Source: Micropterix aruncella
Taxonomy: Eukaryota > Arthropoda > Insecta > Lepidoptera > Micropterigidae
Assembly: GCA_944548615.1 (NCBI GenBank)
Contig: OX155974.1
Span: 1-64,000, forward strand
Length of the DNA: 64,000 bases
Direction: 5' to 3'
The position numbers were made by a program, and so were the translations under genes. Positions 20,401 through 32,400 of the stretch are shown in pieces (within the stretch, counting starts at the first letter, position 1; each line of letters opens with the position of its first letter). Under the pieces are notes generated by a model. That model searched no databases, was not told the origin of the DNA, and saw only the letters and a program-made list of their open reading frames with translations.

Positions 20401-23400
20401 TACAACGGGCGAGCCCGTCACCACAGGACGTTTTAACGATTAGTCGTTCTGTCGCCCTGCAGTGAACGTAGAAGACTTTGAACAGTACAATTCTACGTCC
20501 AGCTACGTCACAACCAGTGAGAGTCCAACGCCTTACCGCGAGTTAGCCAGGAATAAACCCGGCGGGCCCTCACTTCCAATTGTGACCAGATTTCTCCGGT
20601 CTCTCGATTGATTCCGAGTTCGAGGTCGCTTGCGCGGTCCTCTCCCTTACGAAGCGGTGAAACGGTGTGCACCGAATCTATCGCGGACCAAGGCTCCCTT
20701 TGCCCGACTCTGAACCGGGATCGGATGGCCAATGGTCATTTCAAGAGCAGTCGCCGTAAGGTAGACAACTACCCCCGCTCTGTAGGAAACAATACAGTTC
20801 CCAGACTCCCCCGTCTGTTAGTCGGAGAGCACAATCGATTGGCTTGCGCCGCACGGTGTGCAGACCGTCCAGGAGCGCCAGAGGTTTGATTCCCAGGGGA
20901 GACTGGTTGACCCAGTGTCCTACCCAGGCTCGCACCCCATGCGTGGAGGCCATCGGATGGGTGTTGACCAGTGAGTGTGACCGACCCTGAACACATGGGT
21001 CATCGTGGCCACCTCATCATGGGCCCATTAGCTCCCGCAAAATACACAGTGCAACCTCTGACAACCGGCAGTGCTCTAATAACGAGAGCGTGCGAGCGAT
21101 CGGAGTGTTGGAAAATGACGTCACACAGTAGCCGGCCGCCCGAGTGTGCAAAACAAAAACTACATGGTATTTTTGAACGAAACAAAAGCTAATGTATTTG
21201 TATACATATAAGCTCTAATATGACGAAGTTTCAAGCGAATTTGCGGATCCATTAACATTCTCCATTGTAAGACCTTAATTATTTAAAAACCGTATTATGT
21301 TGTTAGAAAATCGGTCGTTGCAAACCCCTGAAAGTCTTTTATGAAGTCGTTACAAACCCCTGAAAATCTATATACGCTAGACAATCATTTCAGTTCGTTT
21401 GATACAAAATTATCTGCCTACCTGCATTATGAATAGATATTATACAGTGAAACGGGCGGAGTTTGTATGAATACGATGCGATGGTCACCTCTATACGGCA
21501 AAAGAATGGAATTTGCAATTGTAGATTTTAGCGGTTTAAATAATTGGTTATACCACTAAAAAAAAACAAATATATTATCTTATTTTTTTCCTTTGACACA
21601 ACAGTGGCACTTTAGTGGGACTCCAAAAGTGGCCTCGCCTTGACACAGGGGTGCCTAGCAAGCAGGGTTGGCAAAACCCCAAGTTTTATCAAAAAATATC
21701 TGCCCACTGGGTTATTTCGGGATTTTTCGGGCTTTTTTGGGGAATTTTGAGTTTTTTCGGAGTTAATGAGAATTTTAATTTTACATTTAATTTAAATTTA
21801 TTACCATTTTACTGCATTTTTTTCTCCCAATCCAAATCTATTTACTACTGAATAAAGTTGTAACACGAAGGGAACCATGAAGGGAATTCCCCCGAAAATC
21901 GTTATTGCCAGTTGTCGGGGCGATCCCCTTTATTTTCACAACAGGATAAGAGTTAACACTAACAACCGCTAGTGGCGCTGTTTCGGCGCGAAAGTATTGA
22001 GTAGTAGTGCAAACGATTTTAGAACTAAATAGTGTATATTGAAGTGTGTATAAGGGTCTTTGTCGCTTGAAGAGTGTTGTAATAGTTTTGTAATAAATCA
22101 AGTTGAGCGTTCTACCGTGTTTTTGCATCTTCTGCTGCCTATCCACGTAACAATATTATCCATAAGTCATCTTATAAATCATGCCAAAAGTAGTCGGCAT
22201 TACACTTGTCCGGTCAGTTCTGCATCAACTGAAAGACTTCTCAACATTTGGAATGGTGTGGAGTAAATTACGGAACAGACTGGGTGTGTCACAAATACAT
22301 CCTTTTTTTCTTTTTGATAAAATATAATATAAATGCTATATCCGTTCATTGATTTAATTCTTATAAACAAGCATTTTTTCTAAAATTCACATTCGTCAAT
22401 AACCCTCGGTTTTTTCAGGTGGGTTTTACCTAATTTAATCCAGTGGGTTTTTTCGGGTTGGGGAAAATCAAGCCAACCCTGCTAGCAAGGCGGGCTCGGT
22501 TACACTGCTTATCATAATAGAAAGATAAACATTTGCGTTTAAAGTATATGCTATGTAACCTGGGCTCAGACAGATGTTGTAAATTCATTTTCTGTTCTGC
22601 TCATGCATTTGAATGTATATGTAAATGAAAATAAATAAAAAAAAAAACAAATAGGGTCCTGAAAGTATCCTCCAAACCCCCAATTCAGTTTGTGCTAGAT
22701 GGCTCTAAAGGCGAAAAATTGCCACAACAAAACCTTTCTCAATAATCGTGAAAGCTTCAGATTGGATCATGGAGGTCGATTCGGTCTCTAAGCAGTATAA
22801 ATTCCCTGAAAGTCTCGGATGTACAGCCCTCCGTCCAGATATAACTTTTTCATCCCGATCTCGGTAGATAGCCTTTGTTGTAGAATTAACTGTTCCGTGG
22901 GAATCAAATATCCCAAAAGACCACGAGTATATATTTGCTGAATAGCAGCACATTACATTTGGTTAAGGCCGTTGCCAAGGGCAACGGCCTTAACCCCTCC
23001 TCTCGCGAAGTAAAAACTCACCTATCACTTTTGCGCGCGACATATTCGGGCAAAAAATCACGCGAGTCAACGGCCTTGAGAAAAACGATCATAACTTATA
23101 AACCACTAAACGGATTAAAAAAAGATAAAGAGAAAAATGATCGCATTGAAATTTGACATATAAAACATTATAACCTTATCTCGTAAAACAATTAAGATAA
23201 TAATGAATAAATATTACAAAATTGGCAAACTGAAAAAACTCGCCTATAAAATCATTTCGATTTTTTTGTCACAAAATACGTAAAATATGCAAAAATTGTA
23301 AATACAGTTATGTTCTTTATTAAATGCTTTACCAAAACGATAATTTTTTTTTACTTATTTGCATACAAAAATATTTATTTATTCAGCCAAGAAAAATTTT

Positions 23401-26400
23401 ATGTATTCTCGTAAAAAAAAAATTTTTTAATTTTTAATTTGTGACTACTTATGGTATTTTTTTATATGAAATTCTTTCAAAATAACTTTATTACTACATC
23501 ACACTTCTTAGAAATCACACCAGAACTTTGGGCTTTGTCTGATATTATAGAAAAATTTTGAGAGTTTGCGTCCGAACTTAATAATAAACTTTGAATGCTC
23601 ATAATATAAAATTCGTTAGATTTTTTCAATTATATTGTCTTATCCTAGACTTATTATATGTCTCATAACTAATTACTATACTCCAAAGAGTCACATTTCA
23701 TCGAAAAACTATGGAAAATCGCACTTTATTCTCTCATAGTAATTATCAAAACAAGTTTCTTTGCGCGATTCATATTACAAAACAAGATATAATGTTCAAA
23801 ATACGCCTAATTATGTGATAACTTAGGATGTAAATGAAGCAATACTTATTTTGTTAGTAAATTAAAGCGACATTACGTCATATTTCGCGATATATCAGGA
23901 TATTTCATAAACATTACAAAATAATAACAACCATTTTTTCGCGAGCCGTTTGTTGTCGCCGAAGTGTTTTCTTTAAAAATTCGTGAACAACAGCAAATGG
24001 ACTATCTCAATTGACTAATCCTCATGCCTAAACTACTTAAAAATGCAAATTACTCACTGTTATCCAGTAAATGGCACAAAACACTGCACAAAACACTGTT
24101 TTTATCAACCATTTCGCGGAACTATACGCGGCCGCGGCGGTGGCCGATGGACACAGCCGTTTTGACGTCTATGCTCACTTTTTAAATCGCCGTTCGATAT
24201 TGCCACCCAGAAATCTTGAATTAAAGATATTTTGGCCATATCGTTGCGCCCTCAGAAAGCATATAGTACGACGTTTCGAATCGTAAATTGCATTTTTCGC
24301 AGCGGCGAGCGCTTTGTCCGGTAGCGGACGTTTCGGTGTTTAGGCGGCCGACATAAATGTCCCCAATCGGATGTTACGGAGTGAGCGGGTTAATGCAAGA
24401 ATATATAAATGGTAATGTTGCTTTTTTTTGTTTGTGTAGACGAGAACCATCGCAGCGGCGGCCGCTGTAGTACCAGTGGAGGACTCATGCGAGTTCGGGT
24501 CCAATAAATATTTCGCCCTCTGCGGGCTTGGTGGTGTGCTGTCATGTGGTAAGTACACATTGTCATACTTCTCAGTCTCGTACGATAGGTCATTGAGTGT
24601 TATAAATAGGATAAAACGAATTTACCGCGTGAAGCTTGTAGCACCCGACGTTTGCGTCGTTTCGTTGACGGGTGTTAGTTACTACAGGCAAACCCGCCAC
24701 TCCAGAGAGTATCCATTACGTTCGCGCATCAACTCGAGAACTCGGAGACGGTGCGCGCATCAACTCGAGAACATCGAGTGCTCCGTAGTTTTCAATCGAA
24801 CATTGACCGAACATGTCGTCGCCAGAATTTGTAGGTAGTGTGGAATACATTTTAATTAATTATATCCTTCACGACTATAAAAAGCCACCTCGGTTTTGGG
24901 AACCTGATCTTTTAAAAGAAAAGAAGCAAGAATACATTGTTATTGGATCTCAAATCTCAAGAAATAAGTTGACATTACATATAATTTTGGTAGTCCTCAA
25001 TTAGAACTAGACATGGATTCGCAGTTACTGGACACCGAACGCGAACCGAGACATATCCACCGACGTCTCACTTAGCTCGCGTCCATGACAGGGTTGGCTT
25101 GATTTTCCCCAACCCGAAAAAACCCACTGGGTTAAATTGGGTAAAACCCACCTGAAAAAACCCGAAGGTTTTTGACGAATGTGGGTTTTTGACAAAATAC
25201 TTGTTTATAATAATTAAACGATGAATGGATAGCATTTATATTATATTTTATCAAAAAGAAAAAAAGGATGTATTTGTGACACCCAGTCTGTTCCGTAATT
25301 TACTCCAGACCATTCCAAATGTTGAGAAGTCTTTCAATTGAACTTTTGGCATGATTTATAAGATAACTTATGGATAATATTGTTACGTGGATAGGCAGCA
25401 GATGCATAAACACGGCAGAACACTCAACTTGATTTATTACAAAACTATTACAATACTCTTCAAGCGACAAAGACCCTTATACACACTTAAATATACACTA
25501 TTTAGTTCTAAAATCGTTTGCACTACTAAATACTTTTGCGCCGAAACGCTGCCAATACTTCGCGCCAATACTGCCAATACTACTCAATACTTTCGCGCCG
25601 AAACAGCGCCACTATCGGTTGTTAGTGTTAAATCTTATCCTATTGTGAAAATAAAGGGATCTCCGATACAACTGACAATAACGATTTTCGGAGGAATTCC
25701 CTTCATGGTAGTGTTACAACTTTATTCAGTAGTAAATAAATTTGGATTGGGAGAAAAAATGCAATAAAATGGTAATAAAATAAAATTTAATGTAAAATAA
25801 AAATATATATTTTTTTAATTCTCATTAACTCCGAAAAAACCCGAAATTCCCCAAAAAAGCCCGAAAATCCCCGAAAAAACCCGAAATAACCCAGTGGGCA
25901 GATATTTTTTGATAAAACCCGGGTTTTTGCCAACCCTGGTCCATGAACACACTGCGCTCTTTTTTGTGTTCTCAACATTTACCGCCGCAGAGCATGCAAC
26001 GTTGCACGCTCTCCACAAACGTATCCACTACTGGAGCTGTTGCGGATGCGCGGGGCAGAGTTGATGCGCATACCCACCTCTATAACGACATCAATTAATT
26101 TTGTCTCCCATCGAGTGAAAGCAAAGACGGACAACACAATCCACAGTCAAACTACGCGAACAGCTCTTAACCCCTTGAGTATGATACGACCAAATCTGGT
26201 TCTGAAACAATTATCCGTTGAGTATGATACGACCAGATCTGGTTCCGCGTTTTTTTTCACTTCTTTGACGTTCTCATATTTATTCATAATTATCTAATTG
26301 TTTTACAAAATGATATTTCAATATTCTATATTCGAAATTTCAATGCAATCATTGTGCAGTTGTTCTTTTTATGATTGGTGTAGTAGTTTCGTAGTTAAAG

Positions 26401-29400
26401 TACTTTAAGGTCGATGTCGCCGAAAATCCTGCAAAAGAGACAGATGCATCCATGAAAATACCCATTTACTCCAAGGGTTAAGAGTCCGACGCCTTACCGC
26501 AAGGGACTGGGAAGTGCAACTCAGCGGGCAATTCTCACGCTCACTACCAGTTTTGGATACTACCGCAGTGAGTACTCGCTGCGAGTTGAATTCACTTTAA
26601 CAACTCGCTGCCAATCTGTAACTCGTAGCGAGTGTGATTCGCGCGTTTCACTCGATTTCTACACTCAGTTGCCCCAAGCATGGCTATTCGCAGCTGATGC
26701 CCTGTCACTCGAATCGCGCTGCGCTGCCATCGCGGCGAGTAGTGCGCTTGCGGTGATAATCATTGAACTCGTTCAATTCTACTCGCTGCGATTCGCCGAC
26801 GACACAACCAACATAGGTGCCGATAAAATGAGTTGGCGACCCTATTACACAGGGTGGAGAAGGAAAGCAAGGAGTATGGACTGCACATGAACCGCAGCAA
26901 GACCAAACTCATGTTTGTGGACCGGGCTGGAACCATGCAACGCACCAACGAGCTGAGTGACCTTCGAGCTGTGAAAGACTTTGTCTATCTGGGCTCCATG
27001 ATATGCAACGACGGAAACTGCGAAAAGGAGGTCTCTCGCAGAAGCCAGATGGCAAGATCGGCCATGAGCAAGCTAGAAAGGCTGTGGAAGAATCGGGGTG
27101 TAAGTCAGCAGACTAAGGTCAGGCTGGTTCGAGCTCTGGTTTTCTCGATCTTTCTCTATGCATCGGAGACATGGACCCTGAAGGCTCGGATTCGCACCAA
27201 AATCGATGCTCTGGAGACGTGGTGGTAGCGTAAAATACTAGGAATCCCATGGACAGCACGCCGCGCCAACAAATATGTCCTGGAAGAACTTGGCATCTAA
27301 GTGAGACTCTCCACCGTATGCATGAGAAGGGTCCTGCAGTTCTTCGGTCATGTTGCCAGGAGAAACCCAGAGAATCTGGAGAAAATGCTTTCCGGGGGTC
27401 GAGTGGAGGGAAGAAGAAGCAGAGGCAGATCACCGGCCAGATGGAACGACCTCAGCAAAGAAGTTACAAAAGGGTCAATACAATCTGCGACCCGCCATGC
27501 AGAAGACAGGTCGAAGTGGAAGAGCCTCGTAGGCAAACTGTTGTCTAGTGGCCATGATCCTCAGTAATGAGGGAACGACGGAGAAGAAGAGAAATAAATT
27601 TAATCCTGGTTGGGTCACCATTGTCCGTTTGGATCAAATTAACGGAATTGCATTTCAATTATTTCACACATGTCACACGCACACATACATATGAACACTT
27701 TATAGTAAGTGTTGGTTGTAAGAGATTGTCGTATGATAATAAACCCGTCCATTGTGATGTAGAGTAGAAACTAACTAATGAATCTAATCATAGCGAGTTG
27801 CTTCTCACACCAGGCGAGTCTGCTCGCGACGACTGCATTCGCAGCGAGTATTTGCTCCGTGTGAGCAAAGCTTTAAAAAAAAAATATGTACAGGGTGCGG
27901 CAGTGAGGACGGACGGTTTTAAAAAAATCATAAAATAGTTATTTTTTACTCAAAAACATATTTATTGATGGAATCAGGTTCGCAAGGAAATAGCATTTGA
28001 GACAGTCAAGTGTGGAAAATCACATCAGGCATGTGGTGGCCGAAATCGTTGATGCAGTGCTGGAGGCGTTCTTGGAAATTCGCGTAGACTCTCTCCAACA
28101 TCGCTCTTTCAACTTGGGCGACTTCCACGCGAATTGCGTGAAATGATTTTTTCTTATGGGGACACCTCAAGGCTAGAGTATACGAGAACAAGCCCCGAAC
28201 TCTTTTCTGATAGTTATAATCTGAAATGAAATAAAATGAAAAAACTTTTTATTGCACAATGAAAAGAAGGTACAATGACGAACTTATCGCTACCTCTATT
28301 TGATTCCCATGGAACAGTTAATTCTACGATAAGGGCCATCTTCCGAGATAGAGAGTAAAGAGTTATATCTGGACGCAGGGCTGTGCATTTTTATTTGGGC
28401 CTGGGGAATGGGCATCAAGGGTTCCGGTCCATATACTATTTCCTTTGATCCCCTTTTGGCCAGTTCGTCCGCCGCGTCATTGCCCAGTGAGTCACTGTGC
28501 CCTTTAATCCATTGCAGGGTCACTTTATTTGACCCTGCAATGGATTGAAGCGCATTGTGGCATTCCAGTGCGAGGACTGAGTTTATCGTATTTTTTGCTA
28601 GCGCTTGTAGCACGGAGGCACTGTCGGAGACAAATTTCAAGCTTAGGTCTCCGACATCTTTTGCTGCAATTGCCTGTGCTGCTCTGGTGATGCCAATGCA
28701 TTCTGCTTAGAAGATCGGAGATTCGTATCGAAGACAATTCAAGTTGTGCATCTTAACAATTCTAGATGGCTAATAATAAATCAAAGACCTTGTAGTGACG
28801 GTCTATATTCGTCCAAATGTTACGTTAAAAGGTCTCATCATTCACTCCGTCGAATTCCTTCCTAGATACATGGCAGCTTGCCATCCCAAGAAGCACAGTC
28901 AAAGTATCCAGGTCACTGTCACACATTGTCCATGTTTATTTTCGGTTTGCCAATGACAGCTATCAGATAAATGAACCCATTCACTCTTTCACAAGAAAGT
29001 TTTTAACAGGCTTGAATGGGATCAAATATAGGCAATTTTAAGTAAGCACGATCCCAGACAAATTCATATCACTGCAAAAGAGAATGCACAAAGTTTAACA
29101 TAAAAATTAAAAAAACATACAAACGGAGTTGCCATGGAATTCACCAACGACTGAAATCGGGCCCAACATATACTATTATTACACTTCTGGGGGTGGACGG
29201 TGGATTCCGGACTACCGACCGGCTATAGTAGGTTTAGGACAGCTGTCTTGCCACATGTGACCGTTCACCTTACCACCCATTCAATCCCCCTTCGAAGCCA
29301 TTGAATTTGAGATGCGGAATTTGCGGTTTTAGATATTTTTTCTAGGAAGGAGTTGATAATTTTCCTGGAGAGACCAAGATCTTTAAAAAGGTGGAACAGA

Positions 29401-32400
29401 GATTTAGCTGGCAGGCCACGCACGCCAACTTCCACCGCGTGAAGGTGAACAGTTAAGCCGTTCCGGGTGATGGCATTTGCGAGATCATGGTATTTATTTA
29501 ATTTGTACTCGTGGTCTTTTTGGATATTTGATTCCCATGGAACAGTTAATTCTACGATAAGGGCTATCTTTCGAGATAGAGAGTAAAGAGTTATATCTGG
29601 ACGCAGGAATGTGCATCCGAGATTCAGGGAATTTATACTGCTCAGAGACTGAATCGACCTCCAGAATCCAATCTGAAGCTTTCTCGATTATTGAGAAATG
29701 TTTTGTAGTGAAATGTTTTTCGCCTTTAGAGCCACTTCACACAAACTGTATTAGGGGTTTGGAGGGTACTGTCAAACTCTTGTTGGCACAAGCGACTAAT
29801 TACCTCGCGAATAACAGCAAGTACTTTGTCATGTTAGTAAGTGTACCGTTCTTGATCTAAGGCCTTCTTGCAGCCAGATAGAATATGTCTAGCTGTGCAA
29901 GGGGTATTACTACAAAACATGAACTATCCTTGGTATAGCTCCAACGAGCGAGGTTACTGGGATCTGGAAGTTGGTCTGAAATATACGAATAATATTATTA
30001 TTTATTCTGGATTAATAATAATAGATATCAGCTTTGCTGATACGTCCAGATCAGATGTTGTAAAAACATATAGAGTTGTCAACTACAACGGGCGAACCTG
30101 TCACCTCAGAAAGTTTTAACGATTAGTCGTTCTCTCTCCCGTGAAGGGAACGCAGAAGTCTTGGACAAAACAATCCACCGCAACATGCCCGCAAGAGGCC
30201 TACGCCTTAACCGCGAGATAGCCAGGAGTGTTACCCAGCGGACTTACACTCACGCCCTTGCTTCCAATTGCGACCAGATTACTCCGGTCTCTGGATTGGT
30301 CCAGAGTTCGAGGTCGCTTGCGCGGTCCTCTCCCTTACGAAGCGGTGTGTACCGAATCTATCGCGGACCACGGCATCCTTTGCCCGGCTGTTCACCCAGG
30401 ATCGGGTAGCCGATGGTCGTTTCAAGAGCAGTCGCCGTAATGTCCGCAACCACCCTAGCTCTATAGGAAACAGTACTGCTTCCAGACTCCCCCGACTGTT
30501 AGTCAGAGTGCACAGTCGGTCGGCTTACGCCGAACGGTGCGCAGACCGCCCAGGAGCGCCAGAAGGTTGATTCCTAGGGGAAACTAACCCCGGGCTCGCA
30601 CTTCATGCGTGGAGGCCGCTGGATGGGTGTTGTCCCGTGAGTGTGACCAACCCTGAACAGAATGGGTCTTCTTGAGATCATCACTGTTATTCCGAGGTCT
30701 TTATGTTGCTTACCTGCTTCTATTAAATGGCGTACTGATGGGTCCAAATCACGACTTGACGTAGGCTGCGGTATATATGGAGAGCGACCAAACATCGAAA
30801 GAAATGTAAACTTGGGGAAATACGCCTCCATATTCCAAGCGGAGGTATACGCCATTATTGAATATCAACTTCCATAAGACCTACGCCAACCACCGTATCT
30901 ATATCCACTCGGATAGCAAGGCAGCTCTTATGGCACTAGCCTCGAATACCATTAATTCAAAGCTGGTGCAAAACTGCATATCACTACTGAATTCCCTGGG
31001 CGAAAAGAGCAGGGTAATTCTAAGATGCAGGAATCGAGGGAAATGAAAAAGCATACGAACTTGCTAAGACGGGAGCAAAGGGAACGTTATACGGCCCTGA
31101 ACCTTGCTATGGCGTACCAAAAAGCCTTGCATACCTAATGCTCAAACAAATATGTTTAGAACAATCCGTCAACCACTGGAACAACACACCAGGGTTGAAC
31201 CAATTGAAGCGCTAATTAAGGTTCACGACCCTAAGACGGCCCGTGAGGCCTTATCGCTAAATAGGAATAATCTATGCATACTGGTGAGGGCCTAGGAAAC
31301 TCCCCTGCACCTCATGTGCGAGTGTGGTCCGCTGATGCGTAAAAGATACACCCACTTGGGTGGTCATTACCTCCAACCTGAGGAGGTAAAACAATCTGGC
31401 GCCGAAAGTCTATTGCGGTTCTTAAATGACACCAGGCTTAGCGCAGAACTATAGTAGGTGGCGAACACAATAGATCAGCAATGATCACAGTGTTACAAGG
31501 CTCATAAAGACCTTAGAAAAGCCCCACACAACAAATTTTAAAAAAATAGCTGCTTCTAATTAAGCATTTACCAGATAATATTGTGACGAAGAGTCTCCGG
31601 TTGCAACTTCTGCAACTGCGACTGTTTGCTGTAAAGTGTGTGGTGTGCAGAAGCAAGAAGCACAGAAGCAAAGAAGCAAGAACTTTTGACGGAGGTTCTG
31701 TTGTTTATTCATGAGCCTCTCCACAGTTGTTTGCAGTTATTGATAATACACATTTGCTGTAACGGTAGTGCCGGACCGCAACAAACTATTCGAAAATGTT
31801 TCAAATTTTCAACTTTTTCTTTATTGCACACTTGGAAATATCTGAGCGATAACGCATTTAATCATTGTAGCACTGACATACTCATATATGTTTAGGGAAA
31901 ATTTTCATAACAGCGACTGTCGAACTGTCAAATGTATTTTTAAGTTATGAATGATTCTTCAAGATATAACATCATGACTAGGACAGAAAACAGAGGAATT
32001 ATTATTCAAAATTATTTTACGTAGACCATATCGCCATCCCACTAATAAACTTTATAAAGAAGCGAATGTCCTTGATTGTAGGCAACTTTTTCTAAAAACT
32101 TCCCTCTTAAGGCTATTTTTGGACAATAACTCAAATCTAGGAATAATTCAGATCCGAAGACCAACGAGACAAGTTATACAAAATAGCCTTATAATACCCA
32201 GAATGAAAACATCATTTGGACAAAGACATTATTCTTTCATTGCGCCGAGATTTTACAATCTGATCAATATGGAAATAAAAATGAATTTGACATTTAGGTA
32301 ATTCAAAAATAAATTAAAGAAATGGTTATCGAATTATGACAGACTAACCATACATCAAATGTGAGAAATAATAGTTTAATAAAACTTAGGTGCACAAATT

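Larger units (their letters stand above)
19249..21263 (+). mobile_element. Possible THAP/P-type DNA element with nested insertions
   Basis: AATGGAGAATGTT at 19249 and its complement AACATTCTCCATT near 21251 form a 13-base inverted pair around a THAP-like fragment (19480-19602). MITE E (19996-20293) and retroposon G (20386-21036) sit inside. No clean target duplication was found, so the outer limits are tentative. Confidence 0.35.

Noticed and set aside
20386..21036. 5S rRNA-derived SINE origin for retroposon G (GGAAGCTAA...GGGCC wording)
   Set aside because: Only a short resemblance in the first 30 bases; box positions do not fit, so not claimed.
20508..21192. Several overlapping 60-100 aa ORFs on both strands
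   Set aside because: GC-rich sequence of retroposon G lacks stop codons by composition; frames differ between copies and no domain is visible.
24813..25004. 63-aa ORF MSSPEFVGSVEYIL
   Set aside because: No recognisable domain, no splice or neighbour support; left as unassigned intron sequence.
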